Shown piece after piece: positions 41,479-64,000 of a stretch of DNA of 64,000 bases (positions are counted from its first letter, which is position 1; every line of letters starts with the position of its first letter). The translations under genes were made by a program, and so were the position numbers. The stretch is from NCBI RefSeq assembly GCF_002775205.1, contig NC_036456.1, positions 26,695,850 to 26,759,849 of the forward strand, read 5' to 3'. A model generated the notes under the pieces. The model did not search any database. It saw only the letters and a program-made list of their open reading frames with translations, and was not told the origin of the DNA. The stretch is from Xiphophorus maculatus. Taxonomy: Eukaryota > Chordata > Actinopteri > Cyprinodontiformes > Poeciliidae.

Positions 41479-42522
41479 ATGTCAGGGAGTAACAAGAGGA
41501 AGACAAGAGGAATTCAGCAAGAAAATGCGAAAGATACTGTTGTTTTATCGAAGGAGATCTCTGAAGATAGCAAGCTAGCAGCGGACAAAGCTATGGAAGC
41601 TATGGGAGCTAACATTCTTACAGAGCTGAAAGAAGTTCAGACGAACCTTAAAAAACAAATCACTGATCAGTCAGGACTCATAACAAAAGAAATGTCTGAG
41701 TTTAGAAAAGAAATGGGGAAGCGGCTTGACGACATTGTTGCAGACCTGAAAGACGTAAAGAACAGAGTTGAGGAGGCTGAGCAGCGAATAACCGAAGTAG
41801 AGGAATTCAACATGGACGTCAAAGACGTACTGAGCCACACGCTGCAGCTACAAGAAGACCTACAAACACGTCTAACAGACCTGGAAGCCCGTTCACGCAG
41901 GAATAACATTCGTATTCATGGGGTCACAAAGGGAGAAGAAGGCGACAACTTGCAAAAATTCATAGAGAATTTCATTAAAACTGAACTCTCCCTCACGGAC
42001 ACCACACTGGGCATACAGCGCTGCCACCGGCCACTCGGACCCAAACCGCCGTCCGGCTCCAACCCCAGATCCATCGTGATACATTTTCTGGAGTATACTA
42101 TGAAGGAACTTGTGCTCCGTTCTGCGTGGGGGAAGAAAGTGATACAGCTGAAGGAAAAGCGCGTGTTCTTCGATCAAGATTTCCCCAGTGATATCCTCGC
42201 TAAACGTAAAGCATATAATCCCATCAGGAAGATCTTAAAAGAGAAGGGACTTCGCTTCCAGACCATGTACCCATCCAGACTTCGTGTGTTTTACCAGAAC
42301 GGCCCTGTGATTTACAACAGTGCACAGGACGTGTCTGACGACATGAGGAAGAGGAACATGTTTGAAGCGGCGGGTAAACCAACGGAGGACGCCTCCCAGC
42401 CCAAACCGGGAGCCTTCTCCTGGGAAGGAGCGAGCGGAATCCAGCGGTGGACCCGGGAAACGCGAGTGAAACACATCCAGGAAAAACTTAGGGCCTTCAA
42501 GCATAACGACAACACCCTGTAA
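41479..42522 (+). CDS. L1-type ORF1 protein
   Basis: An intact 347-residue frame. About residues 30-140 form a long coiled coil rich in heptad charges (KRLDDIVADLKDVKNRVEEAE), followed by the RRM-like part (NNIRIHGV near 143; FLEYTMKELVLRSAW near 205) and a C-terminal domain. By family it is an RNA-binding trimer that packages L1 RNA. It starts 112 nt into the element. It is the only intact frame of the element. Confidence 0.92.
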   Translation: MSGSNKRKTRGIQQENAKDTVVLSKEISEDSKLAADKAMEAMGANILTELKEVQTNLKKQITDQSGLITKEMSEFRKEMGKRLDDIVADLKDVKNRVEEAEQRITEVEEFNMDVKDVLSHTLQLQEDLQTRLTDLEARSRRNNIRIHGVTKGEEGDNLQKFIENFIKTELSLTDTTLGIQRCHRPLGPKPPSGSNPRSIVIHFLEYTMKELVLRSAWGKKVIQLKEKRVFFDQDFPSDILAKRKAYNPIRKILKEKGLRFQTMYPSRLRVFYQNGPVIYNSAQDVSDDMRKRNMFEAAGKPTEDASQPKPGAFSWEGASGIQRWTRETRVKHIQEKLRAFKHNDNTL

Positions 42523-42802
42523 CCTTCTTGTGAATTCCTCTGTAAAGTACGAATATTATGGACGACCCCAGATCTGGGAACAGACATGCTTTCTCCATGG
42601 GTGCTGCCATGATGGACGAGAGACGACGGGCAGCACCGCGAGGAGCCCCCTGGGATTCCAGGGACTCTCCTCACTACTCTGAAGGTGGAATGGTACTTAA
42701 CTCTTGGAAGTCACGTATGTTATGTGTTTTGTTGTTTTGCAGACCCTCCCTTGTTCACCAGAGCACCTGGAAAATAATAGGTATTTCTTTTTTTGTATAC
42801 TA

Positions 42803-45800
42803 ATGACAGAAGTGAAACAACAATATGAGGTAATTACTCTTAATGTTAACGGCTTACATAATCCCATTAAAAGAGGCAAAGCTCTTGCAAAGATGAAACT
42901 AGAAAAGCAAGATATAATTTTTTGGCAAGAAACATCTTTCTACTGCTGAACATGAAAAATTATGTAAAATGGGGTTTAAAAATGTGTACTTTTCTTCATA
43001 TGCAAAAAGCAGCTCTAGAGGAGTAGTGATTTTATTGTCCAACAGGCTGAACTTTCAGTTCTCCTCACAAATTAAAGACAAAGAAGGACAGTATAAACTG
43101 GTCAAAGGATACATACAGTAGATCATAAAGAAGTAACCTTACTGAATGTGTATAGACCACCCGGAAATAATACACAACTTATTAAGAAAATTTTTGACAT
43201 GATTGCAACAGAAGTATCTGGGATATTGATATGCGGGGGAGACTGGAACGTTCACTTAAATCCTTTTCTGGACTCAACCAGCAAAATTACAAAAGCTCAG
43301 ACAGAAGCAATATAGATTAAAAGAACGCTTAAAGAATTAGGGTTGGTGGATGTATGGAGGAACTTAAACCCTCAGGATAAAAAATACACCTTTTTTTCTT
43401 ACTCTCATCAGATGCATTCAAGATTAGATTATTTCTTTATACAAAGTGCTGATAAACATAGAATAATAAACTGTGACATCGGGGTGAGAGATATATCTGA
43501 TCATGCGGGGGTGTATATGACACTTCACCTGGATAATGATCGTAAAAAAAACCCTGTGGAGGCTTAATAATAGTTTATTGAATGATACTAATTTGGTAGC
43601 TTCGTAGAAAAAGAATTCAAAGACTATATGGACCACAACAACACAGAGGATATTTCTCCCTGTATCTTATGGGACGCAGCAAAGACTGTTCTGAGAGGGA
43701 AGTTAATTATGTGGTCCTCCCATAAGAAAAAAGAAAAAGAGAAGTGTTTAAAAGATCTTACTATAAAATTAAAATCTTTAGAAATACAGCACATGGAAAA
43801 TAATAATGACCACACCCTGCTACAAATAAGAGAAACAAAACAAGCTCTAAACTGTTTATACGAAGACCAAATAGAGAAAAAAACTAAATTTATTAAACAG
43901 AATTATTATGAAAATGGACCCAAATCAAAGAAATTTCTTGCCTGGAGAATACGTAAACAACAAACTGATAGATTTATACAAAAAATTAAAAATCCAATAG
44001 ATAAAATGACACACCACTCTCTAAAAGACATTAAAAAATCTTTTGAATTATGCTACACTCAACTATACACACAGCCTCACTCAGCAGACCCGTCCTCAGT
44101 GAGAGCATTTCTTGCCTCACTGGATTTACCATTGATAGGAAAAGATCAAAATAACAGGCTAACGCAACAAATAACTGAGGAGGAGATTAATAAAGCAATT
44201 TCAAAAATGAAAGGGAATAAGATGGCAGGTGAGGACGGCTACCCGGCGGAGTGGTATAGACACTTCCGAAAATTATTTACTCCTCTGCTTAAGAATTGCT
44301 TTAATCATGTACTTTCTGGAGGGGAAACACCACCATCTTGGAGAAGAGCGGTGATCTCAGTGATTCCTAGGCCAGGTAAAGATAAAACAGAATGTGGTTC
44401 ATACAGACCAATATCAGATTTAAACATTGATTACAGGATATTTGCAACAATATTGGCTAAAAGGCTCGAATTTATAATTCCAGAAATTACAGACGCAGAT
44501 CAGACCGGTTTTGTTCACAACAAGCAAACCCATGACAACGTGAGACGGGCTCTTCATCTCATAGACCCAATGAAAAACACAGAATCGATAGCTGTTAGTT
44601 TAGATGCAGAAAAGGCGTTTGATTCAGTGAGTTGGGACTATCTTTATTTGGCTTTGGAAAGATTTGGCTTTAATAATCAAATTATAGGTTGCTTTCGATC
44701 TCTGTATGAGTCACCCTCTGCCAGGATTAAGATTAATGGGGATTTATCAGATAAAATACAACTAGGAAGGGGCTGTCACCAAGGCTGCCCTCTCAGCCCC
44801 ACATTGTTTGCGCCTCTAGCACAGGCCATCAGAGAACACAAGGATATTATGGGTGTAGCCATTAAAGGCACAATGCACAAGATATGCCTCTATGCCGATG
44901 ATGTGCTCGTATTGCTAACTAACCCGGAAGTCATCCTACCTAATCTTCTGTCTTTACTCAAGACATTCGGCACTTATTCAGGGTATAAATCAAATCTACA
45001 GAAAACACAGGTTCTCTCATTTAACTATCAACCATCAGTAAAAATTCAGAAAATGTCCGGGTTCAACTGGCACAATACATTTATAAAATATCTGGGAATT
45101 AAAATTCCTGTAGAGTTATCTAATCTTTTTGAATGCAACTATATCCCACTGACAGTAGAGATTAGGGCGGATCTACAACATTGGTCTCTATTACCCATGA
45201 ATCTACATAATTGAATAGATATAATAAAGATGAACCTTTTACCAAGGCTTCTTTATCTTTTTCAGGCTCTGCCTATAAAAGTACCTGACAAACAATTTCG
45301 CGATTGGGACAGAATAATCTCAAATTTTATCTGGGCTAAACAAAGACCGAGAATAAAATTCCAGACACTACAGCTGTCAAAAGAAAGGGGTGGATGGGCT
45401 TTAACACACCTGAGGATTATTACAGAGCAGCGCAGATGAGAGTGTTAATGGGTTGGTGTGACCCAACATGTGAAGCTAAATGGAAAGAGATAGAGCTGTC
45501 TTACAGTGATATACCTCTACAATCCTGGCTCGGAGATCATTGTCTTATTAAAAAACATATAGATTCTGACCTACTACCCTTATGGATAAAAGTACCATTG
45601 GACATATGGCATAAAATATTAAAGCAAGTAAAGACTGAAAGAAATGCTCGAATTCTAAGATGGCCTGCTTATGATAGAGATTTTCTCCCTGCAAGAATGG
45701 ATAAGAGATTTACACAGTGGTCACAAAAAGGCATAACAAGTTATTGGAAGATTACAAAGAATAATGAATTAAAAAGTTTTAAACAACTTCAAGATAACTA

Positions 45801-46584
45801 TAACCTGGAAAAATGTGACTTTTTAAGATACCTCCAGTTAAGACACTACTACAATAAAAGTATAAAATATTTGGAGGAGGATGAGAATGGTATACTTAAA
45901 ATCCTATTAGATTCGAGCAATGGAAGACCTCCCAAAAAAACAATATCCAAACTATATGCATGTCTACGAACGGAGAGGAAATGTAATACAACATATATTA
46001 AGACTAAATGGGAAAAAGAAGCCAAAATAACAATAAATGAAGAGGTTTGGTTAAATATATGCAATTCTGTGAATCACACATCAAGTTCTGGCCTGTGGAA
46101 GAAATTTTCCTGGAAATGTATGGTGCGTTTTTTTGTTACACCTAACATTAAAAGTAAACATTGTAATGATACTGAAAAGGCAAAATGTTGGAGGAACTGT
46201 GGGAATGTGTCTGCAGGACATTTTCATATTTTTTGGGAATGTATCAAGATTGCACCCTATTGGTCGGACGTGATAAAAGAAATCAATACTAAAATGGACT
46301 TAAATTTATGTTGTGATTTTACTGTGGTTTTCCTGGGTAATTTACCTCAGGAACTGAAGAAGTCTGATAGATATCTCCTACTAATATTATTAGTAGGTGC
46401 AAAGAAAGCTATAACTCGCCGGTGGCTTGATGTGGAACCACCGTCATGTTTGGACTGGAAGGACATAATTGAGGAAATTCACGCAATGGAGAGACTGACT
46501 TTTTCATTAAGGCTTGCCACTTATAAATACAATAAATACTGGAAGAAATGGATCACTCATTGTAGCTTGACACCAACTGTATAA
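42803..46584 (+). pseudogene. L1-type ORF2 (endonuclease-reverse transcriptase), broken
   Basis: The endonuclease domain begins at ATG 42803 (TLNVNGL, then DWNVHLNP, SRLDYF and SDHAGVY). A small deletion near 42940 shifts the frame, in-frame stops lie near 43121 and 43315, and a further shift lies near 43566. The reverse transcriptase runs open from 43628 to 45214 with GCPLSP and the catalytic YADD at 44891-44902. A stop at 45212-45214 and a frameshift near 45420 separate the C-terminal part (to 46584, with a CCHC-like Cys/His cluster near 46130-46240). Several disabling changes make it inactive. Confidence 0.92.
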
Positions 46585-46770
46585 TATATGTAATTACCTA
46601 TTTTCTTATTTTTGTTTTTTCCTTGTTATCACTCAACTGCTCCTGTCAAACTAGCTGCTCTGTAATTTTTTGTTAGAGGGGGGTCTAACTGTTCAATGTA
46701 TGCATGTGTGTCTCTAAAACTGCAAAAATAACAAAAATAAAGTTTAAAAGAAAAAAAAAGTAAACTCTGG

Positions 46771-47540
46771 TCCACCTACAATACTAGGTCTTGGCTTGGT
46801 TGAAGTGAATTCTGGTGCGGTTTGAGTGCATATGTGAGCGCCACGTAGGCCACTCCGAAAGCAGAAAGTGTACTATAGTGTGTTTTTTTTTTTTAGCAAC
46901 ATCTCAAAAGTTGCATTGTACTAAAAGTTTACCCTAATTTCAGCCCAAGAAATTTCCATCTTCCAACTTTGAGAAATATTCCTAAAAATCACCCTTTTGT
47001 CCCAATCAGCTCAGATTTCCTGGAAGGAAAAGCTATGAAATTAAAATTATGTGTCAAAGTAAAAGCTGACATAATGGCCACTTGCACACCTAGGCAGCCA
47101 GTGTCTTAGTAATAAAGACCAGAACTAAAAGTCTGTATGACAGAGCAGCAAAAAGTCATATAGGTATTTCAGAAAGCCTGGGGAAATGTTGCTCAAGAGA
47201 ACATGAAATACAAGAAAGTCTGGCTACTTGAAGGCAAAATAATGACAAAGTAATGAGGAGTGTCTCTCCCTACATTCCCTTGACTTCATTTTCAACCTTT
47301 CTGAGTTGATCCTGGTCCTGAGGCCACACTGCTCTGCATGCTATACTGGTTTTCTCTGGTTAAAAACAACCTTCTGTGTTCACCTCTAATTTCTTATTTC
47401 AATTTTTCCTTTGGCTTTGTTGATGCAAACGGTGTAACATTTGACCAGTTTGTGTATTTGGGTTGAATTTTAACAGTATTTCATCTTTATGGCTTCTAAA
47501 ATAAACAGACTAATGTTTTTCATTTGGCATTCTTAGTGCC
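46771..47540. other. MITE remainder and intron sequence, no gene
   Basis: 46758-46880 is the other half of the MITE split by L1. The rest is AT-rich intronic sequence without recognised features. Confidence 0.4.
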
Positions 47541-47554
47541 AAAGCACATTTTAT

Positions 47555-47715
47555 AAATATACTCAATCAAAAACAGACTGTAGAGATTAAAATGCCTATG
47601 ATTGAGTGGTAGCAGTAAACTACAGAGTCATCTGCATAAAAATAGAAGGAGGCACAGATTAGAAAAGTAGGTTGTAAATAAGATAAATCCAGAGACAGAG
47701 CCCTGAGGTACACCT
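47555..47715 (-). mobile_element. LINE reverse-transcriptase fragment
   Basis: On the minus strand GVPQGSV precedes, after about 85 nt, a decayed copy of the YADD region (ATGCAGATGACTCTGTAGTTTA). Short and broken. Confidence 0.6.
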
Positions 47716-47924
47716 TTTGTAATTTGGTATTAGAATAAGTTCAAGATTTTAGGTTTCGCACTACGCAAGAATATATGTTTATAAACTGCGAATCCATCGA
47801 CTGGTATTGTTTATATCAAGATGCGTTTTTTAATTATGGTATTAAATTGAGAATATGTATATATGTTCATTTTTACATTGAGGCGCTGGATGTTTGGAAA
47901 ATTATTCTCTCTGGTTTTAGACAC

Positions 47925-48016
47925 TGTGTGACTGGCAGGATTTTTGATCTAATTTTGTACTGTTCTGATGACATGTAACCGTGGCAACAAGGTACTAGTT
48001 TTACAACTGTGAGCAG
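47925..48016 (-). repeat. cmas intron 1 fragment next to a hAT end
   Basis: It matches 54620-54706 (TGTGACTGGCAGGATTTTTG through ACAACTGTGAGCAG) in the same orientation and 50815-50895 in reverse. The homology stops exactly where the hAT 5' end begins at 48017. Confidence 0.75.
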
Positions 48017-52792
<4,776 letters not shown>

Positions 52793-52868
52793 TAGGTTTT
52801 AAAGTCCATTGCGTTACCTCGCAATACTGTACTGGTCAGTTATGCAGCGTAATTGAATACTATAAGCC

Positions 52869-53017
52869 ATGTGCGTAGGTTTGTGTATGGACGGTTGTGA
52901 CATGTCACGACCAATATTCAAGGGATATGAAATAGTCCCGGCCAATTTTTGCCATATTAATTAAATTAATTAAAGTTGTAAGGTCCCACCAAAACTTAGA
53001 CCAAACCTACGCCCTTG
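52869..53017. mobile_element. 149-bp MITE in the palindrome spacer
   Basis: Near-terminal GCGTAGGTTTG and CAAACCTACGC words are inverted, and CTATAAGCC flanks both sides (52860-52868, 53018-53026). The unoccupied site is visible in copy 4's intron (reverse strand near 58465, GTAAGCC version). Confidence 0.75.
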
Positions 53018-53037
53018 CTATAAGCCCACTCTAATTG

Positions 53038-56442
<3,405 letters not shown>

Positions 56443-56487
56443 TCAGAACTCGGGACCAAAACGCGAATACGGGTCCGCTAATGAATG

Positions 56488-56514
56488 AGACGTTGATACG
56501 AACCAGGAGACGGC
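56488..56514 (-). other. Empty hAT target site upstream of cmas exon 1 copy 3
   Basis: CTGGTTCGTATCAACGTCTC (minus strand) is uninterrupted here, while at copy 4 the same sequence is split after GTTCGTAT by the 3.1 kb hAT element, with GTTCGTAT repeated on its far side. Confidence 0.85.
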
Positions 56515-56547
56515 AACAGCCATAGATATCGCCGGGTGTCACCGTAC

Positions 56548-58220
56548 TAGTGATGTGTCGGTCGCAAACATCCGGCTCTAAGAGCCGGCTCTTTGAAGTG
56601 AACGATTGGAACCGGCTCCACAATGGGAGCCGTTTTAGGATCCTATTTGGGAGCCGGGTTTTTTTCTACAGTATATCGCTGTCTCTCCGCCTCCCTGTCG
56701 TTGTGCTTGTGCTCTGCAAGTGCCAGAGCCGATAGTTTTTCCCCACATCGTTTTTTTTTGTCCTGCGGTGCCTCGCTGTCTCTCCCCCCCCTTCTCCCTC
56801 TCCTTGCGCATTTTGCTCTTCTGCTAGAGCGGAGAGTTTTTTTCCCTCGGTCGGTCCACTGCCCTCATGTCAAGCGTGCGCTCCACACATCTGACCAATC
56901 ACACATAGTTTCAATTAATAATGTGGCGGGAAAACACTGAAAAAAAGTTTATCTCCACTTTTTTTGTGGAAACGGCTGGCAGTTGGCCAAGCTGTGGTCA
57001 AGAAGCACGCACGACAGAAAGAAGGGGAGTCAGTGTGAGAACTGAATAGGTGAAAATAAATGAGTGACAGAAAACGGGGCAAGATTTGGACTCATTTTAA
57101 TGCTACATCAAGCTCCAGGGCAGAGTGCAGACTGTGCAAAGTCAGCATTTCCTATCGTGCAGGCTCGACAAACAACCTGCACAGGCACATGCGGACATCA
57201 CACGCATCGGTATTGCTGGAGGAGTCGAGGCCAGAAAGGGAACCACAACCTTCTGACAGCGCGAGTGCAACAACTACTGCAGCTGCTTCTTCAGGTGCAA
57301 GAACATCAACTGCTCCTTCGGCAACAATGTCTGCCCCCATTCCTACATCCCAGCCTGGATCCCAGCTTCCTGCATCCACAACCCAGAGCTCTATGAAGCA
57401 GTTCCTGCAGAAGTCTCTAACTCCAGCAAGACAGAGCGCAATCGATGAGGAGCTTGCCAAGATGGTGGCACGTGATTTCCAGCCCTTTTCCATTGTAGAG
57501 GATGTCGGATTTAGGAGTTACTGCCATGCCCTCAATCCCATGTATGCCCTCCCCAGCCAAAAAACCCTGTCACAGAAAATAATCTCAGGCCTATATGATG
57601 CAGCACGGGCCTCCCTGCAAGAAAGGGTGAAGAGAGCCTCAGCTGTATGCTTGACCACTGACTGCTGGACATCCCGCACCGCCACATCATTTATGTCTGT
57701 CACCTGCCATTTCATTGAAAACTACAGTATGGTGTCATCTCTGCTGGACTGTTTTGAGTTTAGTGACAGGCACACATCCTTAAACCTGGCAGAAGAGCTC
57801 CTCCGAGTGGCAAGAGAGTGGGGGGGTGGAAAACAAAGTTGTGTGTTGTGTCACAGACAATGCAGCCAACATTACAAGAGCCATCCAGCTGTTGAAATGG
57901 ACACACCATCCATGCTTGGCACACACCATTAATCTATTTGTGAGAAATGCTCTGAGGGCTATGAAGCCCACTGTGGACAAAGTGAAGGCAATAGTGGAAT
58001 TTTTCCACCGAAGCACAGCAGCCACCCAAAAACTTAAGTCCACCCAGCGGCAGATGTCTATGGCAGAGCTTAAGCTCAAACAGGAGTGTGTCACCCGCTG
58101 GAATTCTACATTCCATATGATCCAGCGAATGCTTGAATCAAAGGATGCGGTTATTGCAACATTGGCAGTGATCAATGCACCTGTGGCTCCTCTCGAAAAG
58201 GAGCCGAAAATCCCATCACT
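56548..58220 (+). mobile_element. hAT element, 3'-deleted, copy 4
   Basis: It starts TAGTGATGTGTCGG and runs through the transposase 5' two thirds, then jumps near 58190 to the terminal AAAAGGAGCCGAAAATCCCATCACT. This copy has the complete CATCACT end, the complement of the starting AGTGATG. Flanks (CACCGTAC, GCAACAGA) do not match, so no target duplication. Confidence 0.88.
57060..58190 (+). pseudogene. hAT transposase, N-terminal part
   Basis: ATG at 57060 opens a BED-type zinc finger (CRLC...HRHMRTSH, residues about 21-46), a low-complexity Ser/Thr/Ala stretch, and the start of the RNase H-like core (LTTDCWTSR near 57650). At a run of seven G (57820-57826) the frame shifts; VVCCVTDNAAN and the HTINLFV segment continue in another frame to 58190, where the deletion joins the element's end. 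The C-terminal dimerisation domain is absent. Confidence 0.9.
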
Positions 58221-58546
58221 GCAACAGAGACACAATCAAAACTGTCAGATGACTTATTACCCGCGATAATAACTCAGAAATAGTCCAAATTAGGATGTAT
58301 TTTTATTTCTTTCCTACTTACGGAAGGTTTCTGTTTATATCGTAGGTTTGTGGTGCCTTTCTATCCTAAAGACAGATATAAAACTTCAGATATTTCACTA
58401 AAATATACTAACATTCATGGAAAAACCTCACATAACCTTATATTAAAGCAGAAAGTACGGTGTAAGAAAGGCTTACAGTATTCAATTACACCTGCATAAC
58501 TGACCAGTACAGTATTGCGAGGCAACGCAATGGACTTTAAAATCTA

Positions 58547-61904
<3,358 letters not shown>

Positions 61905-62160
61905 ATACGAACCAGCAGACGCACATTGACGTCAACGTACGTCCAGTAGGAATTCTGCTTATTTGCACCGCCATTGTGTGCATTGAGGTCTTGTGCGCAA
62001 ATCTGCCCCCCTGTGTCCGGAGCGCGCATTACAGCCACAGAGGCGGATCTGACCATTTTCACGGCGCTTCTGATCGATTTCTCGGTAAAAACAACTCAGT
62101 TAATCATGTCAAGCTTGTAACATTTAGTTTAATCGGCAGCTAGTGTTTACAAAATTGTAA
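61905..62160 (-). promoter_or_regulatory. Displaced cmas upstream region with a CRE-like site
   Basis: CpG-richer sequence that stood next to cmas exon 1 before the hAT insertion. It contains a full palindromic TGACGTCA at 61927-61934. Promoter role is inferred from position and composition; no TATA box was seen. Confidence 0.45.
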
Positions 62161-62505
62161 ATATAATTAAATAAACGAGGTCTTTTTACGCTGTTTTGTG
62201 TTATTTTAAACGCCAAGAGAATCGGTCATTTTCCAACTTTTGTCACTTCCGCCTGACAGAAATAAAAGTCAGTCACCAAAGCACAGTTTTCCAACACGTA
62301 GTGTGTATTTATAATTTTTCATTGCTGATATAAGAGGATTGCTGAAAGCATGGCACAAAAATTAAGACTTCCTGAAAATACGAGAGCGTGGACTTTCTGG
62401 TAAATCCCGTTCTAATGTAAAATATGACAGATTACTGTATTAAGGAAATTTCTAGTGTACTACAGGCTATCACACATAACAATTTTTGAGAATTTATCAA
62501 CAGTT

Positions 62506-62840
62506 GCTCTTTATTCCCAAACGTTATGGGGGGAGGAGAGTAGAGAATGGATATTTCAGCTGCCTGAAATAATCTGTTCCCCCTCCATAACATGGGAACA
62601 AATTAATTCAGCAACAAGTCTTTAGCTGTGTTTATTCCTTTCATCATCAATAATAAATCCTGTAAGTTTGGTAGCATTTGCTCTTTATTTGACAAAGTTA
62701 TAAGGGGGGAACCATATATTTTAGTAACCTAAAATAATCTGTTCCCCCTCCATAAAATGGGAACAAATTAATTCAGCAACAAGTCTTTAACTCTGTTTAT
62801 TCCTCTTATCATCAACAATAAATCCTGTAAGTTTGGTGTA
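62506..62840. repeat. Two-unit tandem repeat, about 175 bp each
   Basis: Units about 62500-62670 and 62680-62845 share TTGCTCTTTATT, the AATAATCTGTTCCCCCTCCATAA block, the ATTAATTCAGCAACAAGTCTTTA block and AATAAATCCTGTAAGTTTGG. No gene inside. Confidence 0.85.
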
Positions 62841-62861
62841 AACTGTATACAAATGTATACA

Positions 62862-62908
62862 AATGTGCAAAATGTGAATTTTGCACATTTGTATACATTC
62901 ATTTACTG
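62862..62908. repeat. Hairpin in the duplicated cmas intron
   Basis: GTATACAAATGTGCAAAAT is followed by its reverse complement. One half of it also occurs near 34285 beside cmas exon 5. Confidence 0.75.
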
Positions 62909-62938
62909 TAGGTTTCACATGCAGTCGGTTTAAATTCA

Positions 62939-63440
<502 letters not shown>

Positions 63441-63739
63441 TGAATAAATGAATAGATTTGGAAATTAATGTGGAATTACATAATTATGATTCCACATTGT
63501 TTACTTCCAATTTTGTTTACAAGTTATCTATTTATATTCACTTGTGTTTTCCCACTTCTTTAGATTGTCATTTCCTCTTTAATTCATTTACTTATTCTTT
63601 GTCAATTTTGATTGGATCATTTCTTCATATTTCACGACTAACGTGGAGGAAACACCTGAATCAACAAGGAAGTCATGTACTTGCTTATTGGTACATGTAT
63701 TTTATTTTATTTTTTTGGTTAACACTGGATTTTTTACCT

Positions 63740-64000
63740 TCACCGTTGCCATTATAAGCTCAAAGTTCGGCTACTGCAAGAAAGACGGAGATCACCGCTT
63801 TGTGCTCAAGTTCTCCCATTCGCTCCACAGCGCGGTCTGTTCTGCTCTCTGATTGGTCCGCTTACCTGGCGCCTGAAAGCTGTTTTGAACAAGTTCGTTC
63901 AACGGTTCTCATCTCAGAAGAAGCTGAATTGTGCTCAAACCTCGACAAAGAAAAGAACGCTGTTTGGACCTCGTCAGCTTTCAGCAAATGTAAGTTAAGC
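63740..64000 (+). promoter_or_regulatory. Possible promoter and first exon of a gene running off the window
   Basis: GC-richer sequence with a CCAAT box in reverse (GATTGGTCC at 63852) and a consensus donor (GTAAGTT after 63989). No start codon or product could be assigned. Confidence 0.3.

Larger units (their letters stand above)
41367..46757 (+). mobile_element. Near full-length L1-type LINE, inactive
   Basis: A 5.4 kb element with ORF1, a broken ORF2 and a 3' end AATAAAG plus A-run. The flanks AAGCAAACCCTGG (41354-41366) and AAGTAAACTCTGG (46758-46770) form a 13-bp target duplication with two changes, typical of target-primed insertion. It lies in cmas intron 1 on the opposite strand to cmas. 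Confidence 0.92.

Overview
The window looks like a teleost fish genome, probably a percomorph. The reasons are split genes with GT-AG introns, a fish-type NLR gene (FISNA-NACHT-LRR-B30.2), a sialic-acid activation gene (cmas), and a typical fish transposon load: hAT, Tc1, L1-like and other LINEs, tRNA-derived SINEs and MITEs. I worked by reading only; identities are visual impressions and no alignment or search was run.

Region 1 (1-12.5 kb) holds two copies of a duplicated block carrying a divergent RNase A-superfamily gene. Block 2 has a TATA box, a 5'UTR exon, a signal-peptide exon and a 3' exon, giving a complete 158-residue protein. Block 1 keeps only the 3' exon. Introns and 3'UTR are almost identical between the blocks, while the middle of the coding exon is very different. 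Between them lies a second tandem duplication (about 3.28-4.79 and 5.84-7.44 kb) made partly of hAT-related sequence, with one segment inverted.

Region 2 (12.5-24.2 kb) begins with a foldback element, a broken NACHT fragment, a solo LTR and LINE scraps. It then has one complete nine-coding-exon NLR gene on the plus strand (17058-24088, 1072 codons) ending in a PRY-SPRY domain. An ISRE-like element and a probable 5'UTR exon lie upstream.

Region 3 (24.2-29.1 kb) is gene-poor and ends in a 1.7 kb hAT-like element with an 8-bp target duplication.

Region 4 (29.1-64 kb) is dominated by a minus-strand CMP-sialic acid synthase gene. Exons 2-8 (35875-29349) are intact, but exon 1 occurs four times upstream (49.1 kb plus, 52.6 kb plus, 56.3 kb minus, 58.6 kb minus). 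These copies sit in and around a palindrome with arms of about 3.2 kb and in a cluster of hAT copies. One hAT element (58821-61904) is inserted between exon 1 copy 4 and its upstream sequence, with an 8-bp duplication; copy 3 keeps the empty site. Intron 1 also holds a dead 5.4 kb L1-like element, a 2 kb hAT-type element and LINE fragments. Intron 7 holds a Tc1 element with a DD36E catalytic spacing. A second copy of cmas exon 5 at 63.0 kb implies a further cmas paralog or remnant.

The two stories of most interest are exon-restricted divergence of the RNase-like genes and hAT-associated multiplication and shuffling of the cmas first exon.
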